From: Shinisaurus crocodilurus
Lineage: Eukaryota; Chordata; Lepidosauria; Squamata; Shinisauridae
Length of the DNA stretch: 64,000 nucleotides
Direction: 5' to 3'
Assembly: GCA_021292165.1 (NCBI GenBank)
Contig: CM037879.1
Coordinates: forward strand, 249,035,438 to 249,099,437
Position 1 is the first letter of the stretch, and each line of letters opens with the position of its first letter. The notes below the pieces were generated by a model, which had not been told where the DNA came from, made no database searches, and saw only the letters and a list, made by a program, of their open reading frames with translations. Made by a program: the position numbers and the translations under genes. This document shows positions 34,230 through 41,954 of the stretch, one piece after another.

Positions 34230-35598
34230 TCCTCCTCCTCCTCCATTCCTCAATGGACGAGTATTTTAAGGCACCTTTTTGCAATACAGCTTCTGCAGGA
34301 AATGGCCATATTAGGGTATGTGATGTGCGATGCTTGTCATATGTTTCCTTTCAATTTCCCCCACCCTCGTTCATGTCTTCCCCATGGGCAAGGTCCCATA
34401 CTGGCTGTTCCAGTACGTGTGTGACTCACTATAGGAACCATGGGGTGGGGGCAGTGCCAGTTGTATCTCTGGGCCATTCCAGCTTGACTGATGCCTGGCT
34501 GGAAGAAGGAAGCACCACCAGCAGTAGAAGCGTGACATGGAAAGATGATGGTGATGATGCTTGATATAGGGTCCATTATAAAAGTCCCTGTTGTGAGGAA
34601 CTTGCAATCTAAACTTTGACATAGGGGAAACAACAGTGGAAGGGGAAGGAAGGGGAAATGGAGCCAGGGGTAAACAGGCAGCAATATGCGGTTGTTCCAG
34701 TTAGACATGCATTGCTTATGCTTAGTTATAGGTTGAGCTACAGTAGGGCAGCCTTCCCCAGCCTGGTGCCTTCTGGATGTTTTGGACTATAATTCCCAGC
34801 TTCCCTAACTATTAGACATGCTGGCTTAAGATGATAGGAGTTGTAGTCCAAAAAATCTGGAGGGCACCAGGTTGGGGAAGACTGCAGTAGGGCATGAGAT
34901 GTAGCTCTGTATTACCAGATGGGTAACACCCGTGCTTTTATTGTGCTCAACACTGATTTCCTGGAAAGGTCCTGACGATGTTCTCTCTTTTAGGTCTGCA
35001 GGGCAGAGTTCTGAATTTTCTCAATGATTCAAAGAACAGTTGTGTTATCATATTCCCCATGCAGCCTTTGAACCTGATGGAACTCACGCTCTGCATGAGG
35101 GTTGCAGTAGAGGATTTGGGAGAACGCAAAGTCATTCTCTTCTCCTACCACTCTCAAAGCGATCAACTGAGGATCTTGCGTGAAGCAAAGGGCCACTTTG
35201 GTTTCCACATGGGGAGTCAGAGTGTGATGTTTGCCCTCCCCGATCTCAGCTCTTTGGGGAGTCACATTTGTGTAACGTGGGCATCTGAGTTTGGCTTCAC
35301 GGCCTTCTGGATGAATGGGAAAAGGAGTATCTGGAAGGTGCACAATGTGGGCCACGTTCTTCAGTCAGGGGGCACTGTGATGCTTGGACAGGATCAGGGT
35401 GCACAAAGTATATCTGAACAGCAGGAGCGACGTTTTCTGGGAGAAATAATGGATCTCTACATGTGGGATTATGTATTGAAATCTCATGACATACAGGAAG
35501 TGTTCCAGGGCCGCCAGTTTCCCAGAGGAAATATCTTTGACTGGAAAATTTTAACATACAAAATTAGAGGGAATGTGATGGTAATACCTAAGGACTAA
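20556..35598 (+). CDS. F-type lectin / pentraxin fusion protein, six coding exons
   Basis: Secreted pattern-recognition-type lectin resembling the Xenopus pentraxin fusion protein (PXN1). Exons by eye: 20556-20616, 21170-21220, 23801-24086, 28249-28403, 34065-34112 and 34994-35598. All have AG/GT borders, phases agree throughout, and the sum is 1206 bases (401 residues plus stop). Order: signal peptide (1-20), short linker, FTP/F-type lectin domain (about 38-184), short hydrophilic linker (185-200), pentraxin domain (201-401). The FTP domain keeps all six family cysteines and R105-G-D107...R112, but the fucose-contacting His is Leu78. The pentraxin domain has C234, C293 and the signature HICVTW (291-296). 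Calcium-site residues look only partly kept (LGQDQG where CRP has LGQEQD). No frameshift is seen. The likely role is calcium- or sugar-dependent ligand binding in plasma or mucus; this is inference from the families. Confidence 0.88.
21170..21220 (+). CDS. Lectin-pentraxin exon 2
   Basis: 51-base exon after a strong pyrimidine tract (CTTTTTTCCCCAG), donor GTAAAT. It encodes the N-terminal linker [14 protein letters not shown]. Phase 1 at both ends, fitting exons 1 and 3. Confidence 0.75.
21416..21752. mobile_element. Two decayed hairpin MITEs in intron 2
   Basis: 21420-21545 has complementary arms around GACCTCCAGATGTATTGG and its partner, ending GTTGCCCGCCCCTG. 21611-21752 has arms with CATGTTTAGACAG and CTAGTCTAAATATGC, of the same family as 32272-32366. 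Confidence 0.6.
22326..22825 (-). mobile_element. Hairpin MITE remnant and LINE 3' tail
   Basis: 22326-22408 is a partial AGCCTTTCCCAAC-type hairpin. 22497-22825 is a minus-strand LINE 3' end, recognised by TGATACCGCCCAATAGC, an AT-rich tail with repeated ATAAAATACAGATAC, and a short piece of C-terminal RT coding. Confidence 0.6.
22826..23315. repeat. Inverted duplication, left arm
   Basis: Reverse complement of 25271-25746. It contains the first roughly 155 bp of a family-B LTR (minus strand, to 22978) still joined to the SINE at 22983-23220 at exactly the same insertion point, plus a flank with TTCCAGCCCTTTGGGG. By eye only about three substitutions and a (CA)n length difference separate the arms. 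Confidence 0.93.
22983..23220 (-). repeat. tRNA-derived SINE (Sauria-like)
   Basis: Minus-strand SINE. The tRNA-like head has A box TGGCGTAGTGG and B box GGTTCTAGTCC; the body has CCTCACAGGGTTGTTGTGAG. It is part of the left arm of the inverted duplication. Confidence 0.9.
23365..23471. mobile_element. hAT-type hairpin MITE
   Basis: Ends CAGTCTTCCAGAACCTGG and its partner ending GGGGAAGGCTG, with TTGTAGTCCAAAA inside. The flanks CCCTAGTG and CACTAGTA share six of eight bases. Confidence 0.75.
23801..24086 (+). CDS. Lectin-pentraxin exon 3 (FTP domain, first two thirds)
   Basis: Acceptor TCCCCTCCAG, donor AG/GTATTTG. It encodes the FTP core: AIDG, PWWMVDL and RGDCCESR. Spacing from Leu78 to Arg105 is exactly that of the F-type lectin H-x26-R-x-D-x4-R motif, with Leu in place of His. 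This exon sits in the loop of a nearly perfect inverted duplication (22826-23315 and 25271-25746). Confidence 0.92.
24476..24643. mobile_element. hAT-type MITE with CAGGGCCGGTGC ends
   Basis: Inverted ends CAGGGCCGGTGC and GCACCGGCCCTG. The flanking duplications ATGGTTCA (24468-24475) and ATGATTCA (24644-24651) match at seven of eight bases. Confidence 0.88.
25271..25746. repeat. Inverted duplication, right arm
   Basis: Partner of 22826-23315. Here the LTR continues to its full length, so this arm is the likely source and the left arm the derived copy. Confidence 0.93.
25375..25602 (+). repeat. tRNA-derived SINE (Sauria-like), LTR target
   Basis: Plus-strand SINE with A box and B box as above; the family-B LTR is inserted in its 3' end at 25602/25603. 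Confidence 0.9.
25603..26505 (+). mobile_element. Solo LTR, family B (copy 1)
   Basis: Starts TGTGAGGGAAAGAG and ends CTTCCTCCACA. A perfect 5-bp duplication ATAAA flanks it (25598-25602 and 26506-26510). It contains a (CA)n near its start, a TATATTT near 25871 and AATAAA at 26274-26279. No internal retroviral sequence remains. Confidence 0.93.
27320..27438. mobile_element. hAT-type hairpin MITE
   Basis: CAGTGTTCTCCAACC and its complement at the ends. The flanks CTCTAGAG (27312-27319) and CTCTAGAA (27439-27446) match at seven of eight bases. Same family as 51207-51340. Confidence 0.9.
27790..28036 (-). repeat. tRNA-derived SINE (Sauria-like)
   Basis: Minus-strand SINE with the ACTACACCACACTGGCTCTC head at the right and the GGAACCCAAGGCGGC tail at the left. 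It ends about 210 bases before exon 4. Confidence 0.88.
28249..28403 (+). CDS. Lectin-pentraxin exon 4 (FTP domain, end)
   Basis: Acceptor TTGTTGGCAG, donor GTGAGT. It encodes the last FTP strands with [22 protein letters not shown] and LSLCEVQV, carrying the fourth to sixth conserved cysteine positions of the family (CATI, FNC, LCEV). Confidence 0.9.
28655..28898 (-). repeat. tRNA-derived SINE (Sauria-like)
   Basis: Minus-strand SINE with TTATCCTCACAACAACCCTG and the TAACCACTACGCCACATTGG head. Confidence 0.88.
28940..29785. mobile_element. hAT hairpin MITE split by a second element
   Basis: Left part 28940-29046 (CCTTCCCCAACCTGG) and right part 29736-29785 (CATCTGGAGGGCACCAG) are two halves of one AACCTGG-type hairpin; the GAGTC-rich element 29047-29735 is inserted between them. 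Confidence 0.85.
29047..29735. mobile_element. GAGTC-rich hAT-like element (copy 1)
   Basis: Ends CAGGGATG and CATCCCTG, with an 8-bp duplication CCAAAACA on both sides (29039-29046 and 29736-29743). Both subterminal regions are packed with the pentamer GAGTC/GACTC. AP-1-like heptamers occur at 29085-29091 (TGAGTCA) and 29145-29151 (TGACTCA). The middle has two imperfect tandem units rich in CAGGCAGGCAGAGG. No transposase is encoded. A second internal CAGGGATGTTGA at about 29587 suggests a compound structure. Confidence 0.85.
30116..30181. repeat. (GATA)n and (CA)n microsatellite
   Basis: GATA units at about 30116-30145, then about 18 CA units to 30181. Confidence 0.95.
30190..31317. other. 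Intron 4, part; LINE tail fragment
   Basis: No gene. 30930-31200 holds a hairpin fragment (CATGCTGGGAGTTGTAGG) interrupted by a minus-strand LINE 3' tail (AGCCAAAAAAAGGCTCCCAG). The rest is unremarkable. Confidence 0.45.
31318..31990 (+). mobile_element. CR1 LINE 3' end
   Basis: Encodes decayed C-terminal reverse transcriptase: [27 protein letters not shown] and [16 protein letters not shown]. It ends with the CR1-type 3' terminus (GGGGGTTGGACTCGATGGCC, then repeats of ATGATTCT). 5'-truncated and with frameshifts. Confidence 0.88.
32272..32366. mobile_element. Short hairpin MITE
   Basis: Arms GCAATCCTATGTTTAGACAG and CTGTCTAAACTTGCATAGG are complementary, with AGGCCTAC/GTAGGCCT inside. Half copies lie at about 32490-32530 and 36181-36222. 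Confidence 0.75.
33160..33480. mobile_element. Palindromic MITE-like element
   Basis: Outer arms TTTTGTACGTAACAACAAC and GTTGTTGTTACCTGCAAA are roughly complementary, and inner ACAACCCA/TGGGTTGT words recur. Related short hairpins lie at 36690-36745 and 37456-37603. Confidence 0.55.
34065..34112 (+). CDS. Lectin-pentraxin exon 5 (linker)
   Basis: 48-base exon after TTTCATTTCTTGCAG, donor GTATGT. It encodes the hydrophilic linker [15 protein letters not shown]. It fits phase 1 on both sides. It is short and unconserved, so less certain than its neighbours. Confidence 0.7.
   Translation, partial: FMMEAGVLSEIVKPI
34198..34245. repeat. (GCT)n(CCT)n triplet repeat in intron 5
   Basis: Ten GCT units at 34198-34227 followed by about six CCT-type units, starting 85 bases after exon 5. 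Confidence 0.95.
34749..34884. mobile_element. hAT-type hairpin MITE with perfect 8-bp duplication
   Basis: Ends CAGCCTTCCCCAGCCTGG and GGTTGGGGAAGACTG. CAGTAGGG is repeated exactly at 34741-34748 and 34885-34892. It lies about 110 bases before exon 6. Confidence 0.92.
34994..35598 (+). CDS. Lectin-pentraxin exon 6 (pentraxin domain)
   Basis: Acceptor TTCTCTCTTTTAG; single exon for the whole pentraxin domain (about 200 residues, the family length). It has the signature HICVTW, a partner cysteine in LTLCMRV, and the C-terminal [13 protein letters not shown], matching the GDIxxVxMWD region of CRP and SAP. Stop TAA at 35596-35598. Confidence 0.95.
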
Positions 35599-35815
35599 TA
35601 ATAACCAAGGAGGATATGGCCATCAACATGCTTGGGAGTGCTTATTCTCTTGCTACTTTGCACGAAAGAAAGGATGAAAAAAGAAAGAAAAAGCTATTGG
35701 TCTACAATCTAAGGTGTCTCACACTTAATGTAATTATTCATATTGTAGAACTGTTAATTGCAATATGAATCCTTTTATATTGAAAATCCTTTAATCAATA
35801 ACTAAAAAAAAATTA

Positions 35816-35821
35816 AATAAA
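35816..35821 (+). terminator. Polyadenylation signal of lectin-pentraxin gene
   Basis: AATAAA about 218 bases after the stop, in an A-rich 3' UTR. Confidence 0.65.
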
Positions 35822-35829
35822 ATAGTCCT

Positions 35830-36234
35830 ATGAATAATCACAGTTGAAAAGGAGAGATTTTTCTTTTCTATTTATGTGCCTGGTGGCAGGCTACAATTTA
35901 TAAAAGCAGGGTGTCTCCATAATTGTATTAGGGACTAGAAACTTTTCTTTGGTAAAAGAAAGCTGAGATTCTTAATGTTCTAACAGGAGCTTGTGTCTTC
36001 CGTGTGGATGTTCTGGGAGCTGCTTGTGGAGCAGCATGCTTTACAGTTTATCATCATCATTAACATATACACTGATGTCAATATGCATGTAGTTTACCAT
36101 GTAGTTTAAAGAGCTGCATAAGCAAAATGAGAAAAAGCCATCCTTGCCCCTTACAACCTGTGCAAGCTAGGTGATGAAGCGTGCAATCCTAAGCATGTTT
36201 AGACAGGAAAAAAGTCCTACAAATTTTTTCCTGT
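35830..36234. other. Downstream of lectin-pentraxin gene, no gene
   Basis: Non-coding. It contains a half copy of the AATCCTAAGCATGTTTAGACAG hairpin near 36181. Confidence 0.4.
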
Positions 36235-36680
36235 CAAGAAAAGGCACCTGGTGGCCAACTCCTGGATTTTGGAGTTTAGAAACAAACCACATACTTCAAA
36301 AGTGGAAATGATGCATTATGGGTTTTCCAGTATAAATATCAATTGCAGGCACATACACTTTGGAAATGTCATCTTCTGATCTGGAAGAACCACTTCTTTA
36401 CATGTAGGGGCGGGGGATATATATATATTCACGGTCCATGGTTTCTCCCCCCCCCCGCCCCCATGGTACCTACTGTCCATCCTTTAATCATGAATGTTCT
36501 ACCAAGTGGTGAGGAGAATTTCATTAATTCATTGCATTTATATAATATTTTTAATGAAAGCACACAAAATAGTTTACATTGTACAACAAGGGCTTTCCAT
36601 CTAAGAGACATGATTCAAAAGGAAAAAGGAATGGGAAGAACCGAAGAGGGAAAGAAGCAAATTCAGGTACCAACTCTTTC
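36235..36680. repeat. Duplicated segment, copy 1
   Basis: Direct repeat of 46365-46765: shared words include TGATCTGGAAGA, TTCATTGCATTTATATAATA and GGGCTTTCCATCTAAGAGAC in the same order. The right half resembles a LINE tail. Confidence 0.75.
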
Positions 36681-36689
36681 AGATTGGCT

Positions 36690-37676
36690 GGGTTCACACA
36701 ACACTTTAAACCCACAGAGGTTCTGAAACCTTTGTGGGTTTAAAGTTGCCTGGGCCCCTGAGTAATAATCAGGCACAGCAGGGTTCCCTGGCCATCTCCC
36801 CTGCCCTCTTCCCTCATCGGTCCTCCTGCTGGTATCCCAGGGTGCACCGCAGGAGCACCGAGTCCTGTCCCCCTGCCAAAGCTGCCATTTGCACAAATCC
36901 CCACCACCACTGGTTTTGCCACTTCCCGAGGTGCTATCTAGTTGAGGTTAATGACAAAAATGAGGGGACAGTTGGGGTTTCTCAGCACCCCCCAAACCCC
37001 CCGGGGATCCTATGTGGAAGGGGGAGAATTGAGGGGATGTCCCCCAAAACACCAATTTTTGCAGGATCTTGGTTTTTTTTTAGGGGGGCCTTGTGCCTCT
37101 AGGTTATCCACAATTGGGAAGGTGAGGGCAGCCCAGGGGGGCATAAGCCCCCCCCCAACTGAGGATTCTGCTGCAAAGGGTGCTTTCCACACCCCCGCAA
37201 CTTTAAAAAAAAGAAAAGAAAAAGAAATGGATTACAAAGTTCCAATTTGGCATGGACACTGTGTCCATTCAGACAAGTGTCCAAGCTGAATTGGAACTTT
37301 ATAGCTCATTGCTAACCATTCCTTTTACATAAAAAAATTAAGTTGGGGGGAGTGGAAAGCACCCTTTGCTAGCCCGTTGGCAAGATGGCAGCCCTTTTTT
37401 GCTGCTCTTGCCAAGGGGCTCTGTGCCTTTTTGGCTTCTCTCAGTGGGTTAGCCTGTTGTCTGGGTTCAGACAACACCAAGTTAAACCTACTAGGGTATT
37501 CTTAACCCTACTGCAAACCACGGAGAACCCACCACTCAATGACAACCCACGCTCAACCTATACTGAACTCTTGAGTGTGGGTTATTGTGTTGTCTGGACC
37601 CAGTCCATTTCTTGTGGCACCTTAAAGACTCACAAATTTACTGTGGCATAATAAGCTTTCATGGACTGGAGTCACT
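36690..37676. other. Non-coding, small hairpins and a recurrent tail repeat
   Basis: 36690-36745 is a hairpin around CTTTAAACCCACAGAGG. 37456-37603 has ends CTGGGTTCAGACAACAC and GTGTTGTCTGGACCCAG. 37609-37676 is a copy of a repeat (CTTGTGGCACCTTAAAGACT) also at 45377-45474, 46852-46893 and 47669-47873. No gene. Confidence 0.5.
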
Positions 37677-37689
37677 GTACAGAATGTCA

Positions 37690-37700
37690 TTTTGAAATTA

Positions 37701-37731
<31 letters not shown>

Positions 37732-38430
37732 TTTATTAATATTAATATTTATTTATCGCCCATCTGGCCGGCAACTGGCCACCCTGGGCGATGTACACAG
37801 AATAAAATACATAAATGCAATAAAATACATTAAAACAATATAAAAATTTTAAAATCTTAACCCACCCCATATTCCCGCCTGAACAACCAGGTTTTTAATG
37901 AGCGACGGAAGCTCATCAGAGAGGGGGCATGGCGGAGGTCACTCGGGAGAGAGTTCCACAGTACGGGGGCCGCCACAGAAAAGGCCCTCTTCCTCGTCCC
38001 CACCAGTCTAGCTGCTCTGGCTGAAGGGACAAGGAGAAGGCCATCCGTGGCAGATCTTGTTGAGCGGCCCACTTGGTGTTGCTGGAGACGCTCCTTGAGA
38101 TAAACTGGACCAGAGCCGTATAGGGTTTTAAAGGTCAAAACCAACACCTTGAATTCGGCTCGGCAAGCAACTGGTAGCCAGTGCAAATCCTTCAGCACTG
38201 GCGTGATGTGATCCCGCCGGCGGCTGCCTTTAACCAGGCGAGCCGCCGCGTTCTGTACCAGCTGCAGCTTCCGAACCGTCTTCAAGGGTAACCCCACGTA
38301 GAGTGCATTACAGTAGTCTAGGCGAGAGGAGACCAAGGCATGAACCACTGATGGGAGCAGGTGATTAGGAAGGTAGGGGCGCAGCTGCCGTATCAGATGG
38401 AGTTGATACAGCGCTGCCCGGCTCACAGCT
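37690..38430 (-). mobile_element. 5'-truncated LINE (CR1/L2 type)
   Basis: The minus strand encodes 189 uninterrupted residues of C-terminal reverse transcriptase: SRLDYCNALYVGLP, LVQNAAARLV, HITPVLKDLHWLPV, then the C-terminal SAAPVLWNSLPSDLR region. The AT-rich 3' tail is at 37690-37850. Nearly identical to the LINE at 48401-49385. Confidence 0.9.
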
Positions 38431-38689
38431 TTGAGTTGCTTTTCATGTAACTGGAGAAAAATGGCCCTTGCCTTGCTGAAATAAAGTTACAGGAACCCTG
38501 ATGATCCGTGTTGTATCTGATCCCCCTGGCCTAGCTGGCTTTTTGCCTGCATGTGTTTCCCCTCCTGCAGCCTCCAAGTTTGAATCTTTCTGCCTGAGGT
38601 TTTTTTTTAATGAAATGAAATGCCCTCCTCTCCCCTGTCCATACATCCCTTTTAACTCCATGTTAGGCATAAGTAGGAAAGGAATTTTT

Positions 38690-39395
38690 GAAAACAAAAC
38701 TGCCAGTATTATACTCCCTTATACAAATCTATGGTGCTACCACACCTGGAATATGGTGTACAGTCTAGTCAACACACTTAAAAAAGGATATTGTAGAGTT
38801 GGAAAAAGTGCAGAAAAGGGCAACTAAAATTATCAAGGGGCTGGAACAACTCCCCTATGAGGAGAGGTTACAACAGCTGGGATTGTTTAAGATAGAAAAA
38901 AGGCAAGTAAGGGGAGACATGATAGAGGTGTACAAAATTATGCATGGTGTGGAGAAAGTGGGTAGGGAGACATTTTTCTCCCTCATAATACTAGAACTGG
39001 GGGTCATCCCATGAAGCTGATTGGTGGAAGATTCAGGATAGATAAAAGGAAGAACCTCTTCACACAATGCATAGTTAAACTGTGGAATTCACTTCCACAG
39101 GATGTGGTGACTGATAGCCACCAATTTGGACAGCTTTAAAAGGGGATTAGACAAATTCATGGAGGAGAAGGTTTCAATGGCTACTAGTCCTAATTGGCTA
39201 TATGCTTCCTCCAGTGTATCAGAGGCAGTATGTGTATGTACACCAGTTGCTGGGGAACATGGGCAGGAGGGTGTTGTTGCACTCATGCCCTGCTTGTGGG
39301 ATCACGTGGGCAGCTGGTTGGCCACTGTGTGAACAGAATGCTGGACTAGATGGGCCCTTGGTCTGATCCAGCATGGCTCTTCTTATGTTCTTGAG
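38690..39395 (+). mobile_element. CR1/L3-like LINE 3' end
   Basis: Encodes KRATKIIKGLEQLPYEERLQ and EKRQVRGDMIEVYKIMHG in one frame, then decayed sequence. It ends in the reptile CR1/L3-type terminus (GATGGGCCCTTGGTCTGATC then CTCTTCTTATGTTCTT). Confidence 0.88.
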
Positions 39396-40039
39396 CTGTG
39401 GGCAAAGTCAGGGGCTGCAGCAGAGTTTGGCCTAGAGACTGAGCCAAGCCGCACACAGCCTGAGCTGCGAGGGACAGGGGGGTGAGGAGCAGGGGAAACA
39501 GCAACAGCCCGCCAAGCAGAGCACCATTGTGGGAGCGTCGCAACATGGCATCATCACCTGGGCAAACACTTTGGTACTCAGCAGGACTCAGTTAATAGAG
39601 AGAACGAAAGTGTTCAAATATTGTGTGGAAAGGGATACAGGATTCTAAAGCCAGGTTCGATGAGAAGTCATTTCTCTTTATACAGTTATTTAAATTGTAA
39701 GTATTTCTTTGGTTTCAAACTCTCATCCCATATCACTACACAATCGGACCATGGCTTGCACTTGCCACATGCCACAGCTGTAGCTAAGGGAAGAGATTCA
39801 TGCTGGTTCGCAGCTTGCATGCCCCACTGCTCACAGAAATAGGCCCTGGCCCTGCCTTGGCCTCAATGGATGTGATGCGGCCATGTTTCTGTGCCAATGT
39901 TCCAGATTGCATGGAAGCCCCCACAGGTAGAGGATCTCTGCTTCAGACTATTGCTCTCCACGAGTAGACGGTGAGGAAAATGACGAGGGAGAGTGCGAGG
40001 CTGGAGGCTGGAGCGCTCCCTCCCTCCCATCACGTGTTT

Positions 40040-41000
40040 AGTCTATTTGGAAGCAGGTGCACTCCAGTCTCCAGAAAGTTGATTGCAGAGCAAAGGAGCT
40101 CAAGACACACTCATGCAAGCCAGCAGGCCAGGGCAAGCTGTACACTCATATGTCAAGATTTTAACATGGTTGAGCAGAGAGATTCTGGGAGAATGAGAAG
40201 CCTACGAAACATGATTACTTAAGCTCTGCCAACCATGCCTGCCAAACATGGAAATATGAGATCTCAATTATGACTGCTTCGTTAGTTGAGAACAATAGAA
40301 CTTTAATTTTAAGAGGAAATATGCTATCCACTATTTCTATTATACTTGTAATCATCCTAATAGCATTGCATGGATCATGCAAAAAGCAGGTGCATTCCAG
40401 AAAGATGATTGCAGAGCCAAGGAGCTCCAGGTACATTCAAGGAAGCCAGGGCAAGCCGTACACTCACACATTACCTTGCCCCAAATTCAGATGTTGCTGC
40501 TCATTCAAACCCTTTTTGCAAGCAAACCCACTTGCTTGCTTTTCCCCCAAGGTAAATGTCCTGGGCCAGCTTGGAGGAAGCAACAGATGAGGAAGGCCTC
40601 TGCCACCCCATTTGATATGCAAGCAGCCAATGAGCCTGCTCTTCCTCTTGTCAGGAGTCAGGACTTCACTGCCTACATTGGCCCAGGGCACAAGTGTAAT
40701 TGTCCAGTAGCCATTGGCTGGGCAGGTCTCTGCAGACTCAGCAGGTACACTCTGAGAAAGCCAAGTGACAGTGGCGTTGTCAGGCAATAATAAGCCTGGT
40801 GCCTTCATGCTACACTCCTTATTTATTTAAAGGGAGTGAGCCCTAAGGCTACTGAGTTCAGAGGAAAGAAGCAGGCTTGCATTAAGGCAGATGATGGCAA
40901 TTGGAGCAGCTGTAAAGATCCAAGGGAAAGCTCAGAAGATCTGGGGTCCATGCCTACATGGGCCACTCACGAACACTGCCCATGGTGGAGGGGAAATATT
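40040..41000 (+). mobile_element. LTR-like repeat family C (copy 1)
   Basis: Homologous, inverted, to 51390-52110 and 54290-54840. The left part has an unusual layout: an 85-base unit at 40059-40145 (GATTGCAGAGCAAAGGAGCT) recurs directly at 40383-40470, separated by about 240 bases. No protein coding or target-site duplication was established. Confidence 0.6.
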
Positions 41001-41893
41001 TGCAGATTTCTAGACTGGGCAGTAACTGGTGGTGAGATTTGCATTATATTTCCCCTCCATTTACTTAGCAACCTTGAAATCTGACTTCTGATCCCTTCCC
41101 CTGCCCCCTCCCCTTTGCAGCTGCCATGGCTGCTTCCTCAGGTTGCAAAAGTGTCTTCCAGTGGGTGGAGATGGGACAGGAGAGGCTAGGATCCACGGTA
41201 GCCAGGGGCCTCTCCAGCCCCGGCCCCACGCCCGGCAGTGTGACCTCTCTAGATGGGCTCAGAAACTCATGTCTGCCGTGCCTCCTCTCCTGGGCATCTC
41301 CTGGTAGAACAATGGGGTATTTGGAGTGCTCCTTCAAAGGGCATTGGATTGCGCCCCTTAGATTTTAAAACTTGTACTGCCGAGTCTACATGTTAGATTT
41401 TTCATTTGACACAACTCGATGGAAGTATTAAGACAAGATTGGGGTGGGGGTCTGGGGGATCTCCTTGTGGTGTGATACAATGGGGTTGTGTATATGTTTA
41501 TGGGACAGGAGGAGAGTGAGAGAAATATAATTGCTTTTAGCTTTGTTTGCTTAATTTAAGAACCCAGTCCCTGTTCTCCTGTTTTTCCTCATTTCAGTCT
41601 CCTTCCTCCATGCATCATAGTGACCTCACTCATCATATTGTTCTTGGCAAAAACAAACATTTATTCTATCAGAAATTCAAAGGAACATCTCATGTCCACA
41701 ATTTGGAACCGTTCTAATTGGAGGATACAGCATCAGTATCCGGTAGGGTATATGTAAACCTCTTTGAATTCCTCAGCTCAACTCAAGAGAGCTTTCCCCA
41801 AGAATTTTATCTCTCCTGAGCCCGAGGCCCTTTTCACAAACCCTTGAAAAGGACCCGATGTCGATGCTGCTTCCAAGAAGAACCCCCACGATC
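41001..41893. other. Upstream region of REG4-like gene
   Basis: No gene. An in-frame earlier ATG lies at 41858, but the one at 41894 has A at -3 and directly precedes the hydrophobic signal peptide. No clear TATA was fixed. Confidence 0.4.
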
Positions 41894-41954
41894 ATGAGAG
41901 ATCATCTCTGCTTGCTGATTATGGTGACCCTGTCGGCACTGCCTGCGTACGAAG
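41894..41954 (+). CDS. REG4-like exon 1 (signal peptide)
   Basis: MRDHLCLLIMVTLSALPAYE with donor GTATGT, phase 1. Same length (61 coding bases) and phase as exon 1 of the lectin-pentraxin gene. Confidence 0.7.

Noticed and set aside
33824..34564. 246-codon open frame overlapping lectin-pentraxin exon 5
   Set aside because: It runs through intron, the triplet repeat and splice sites; only 34065-34112 fits the gene's phase and borders.
37690..37730. CRISPR-like or tandem array signals in the ATT/ATTT runs
   Set aside because: Simple A/T microsatellite in a LINE tail; no spacers, and the genome is eukaryotic.
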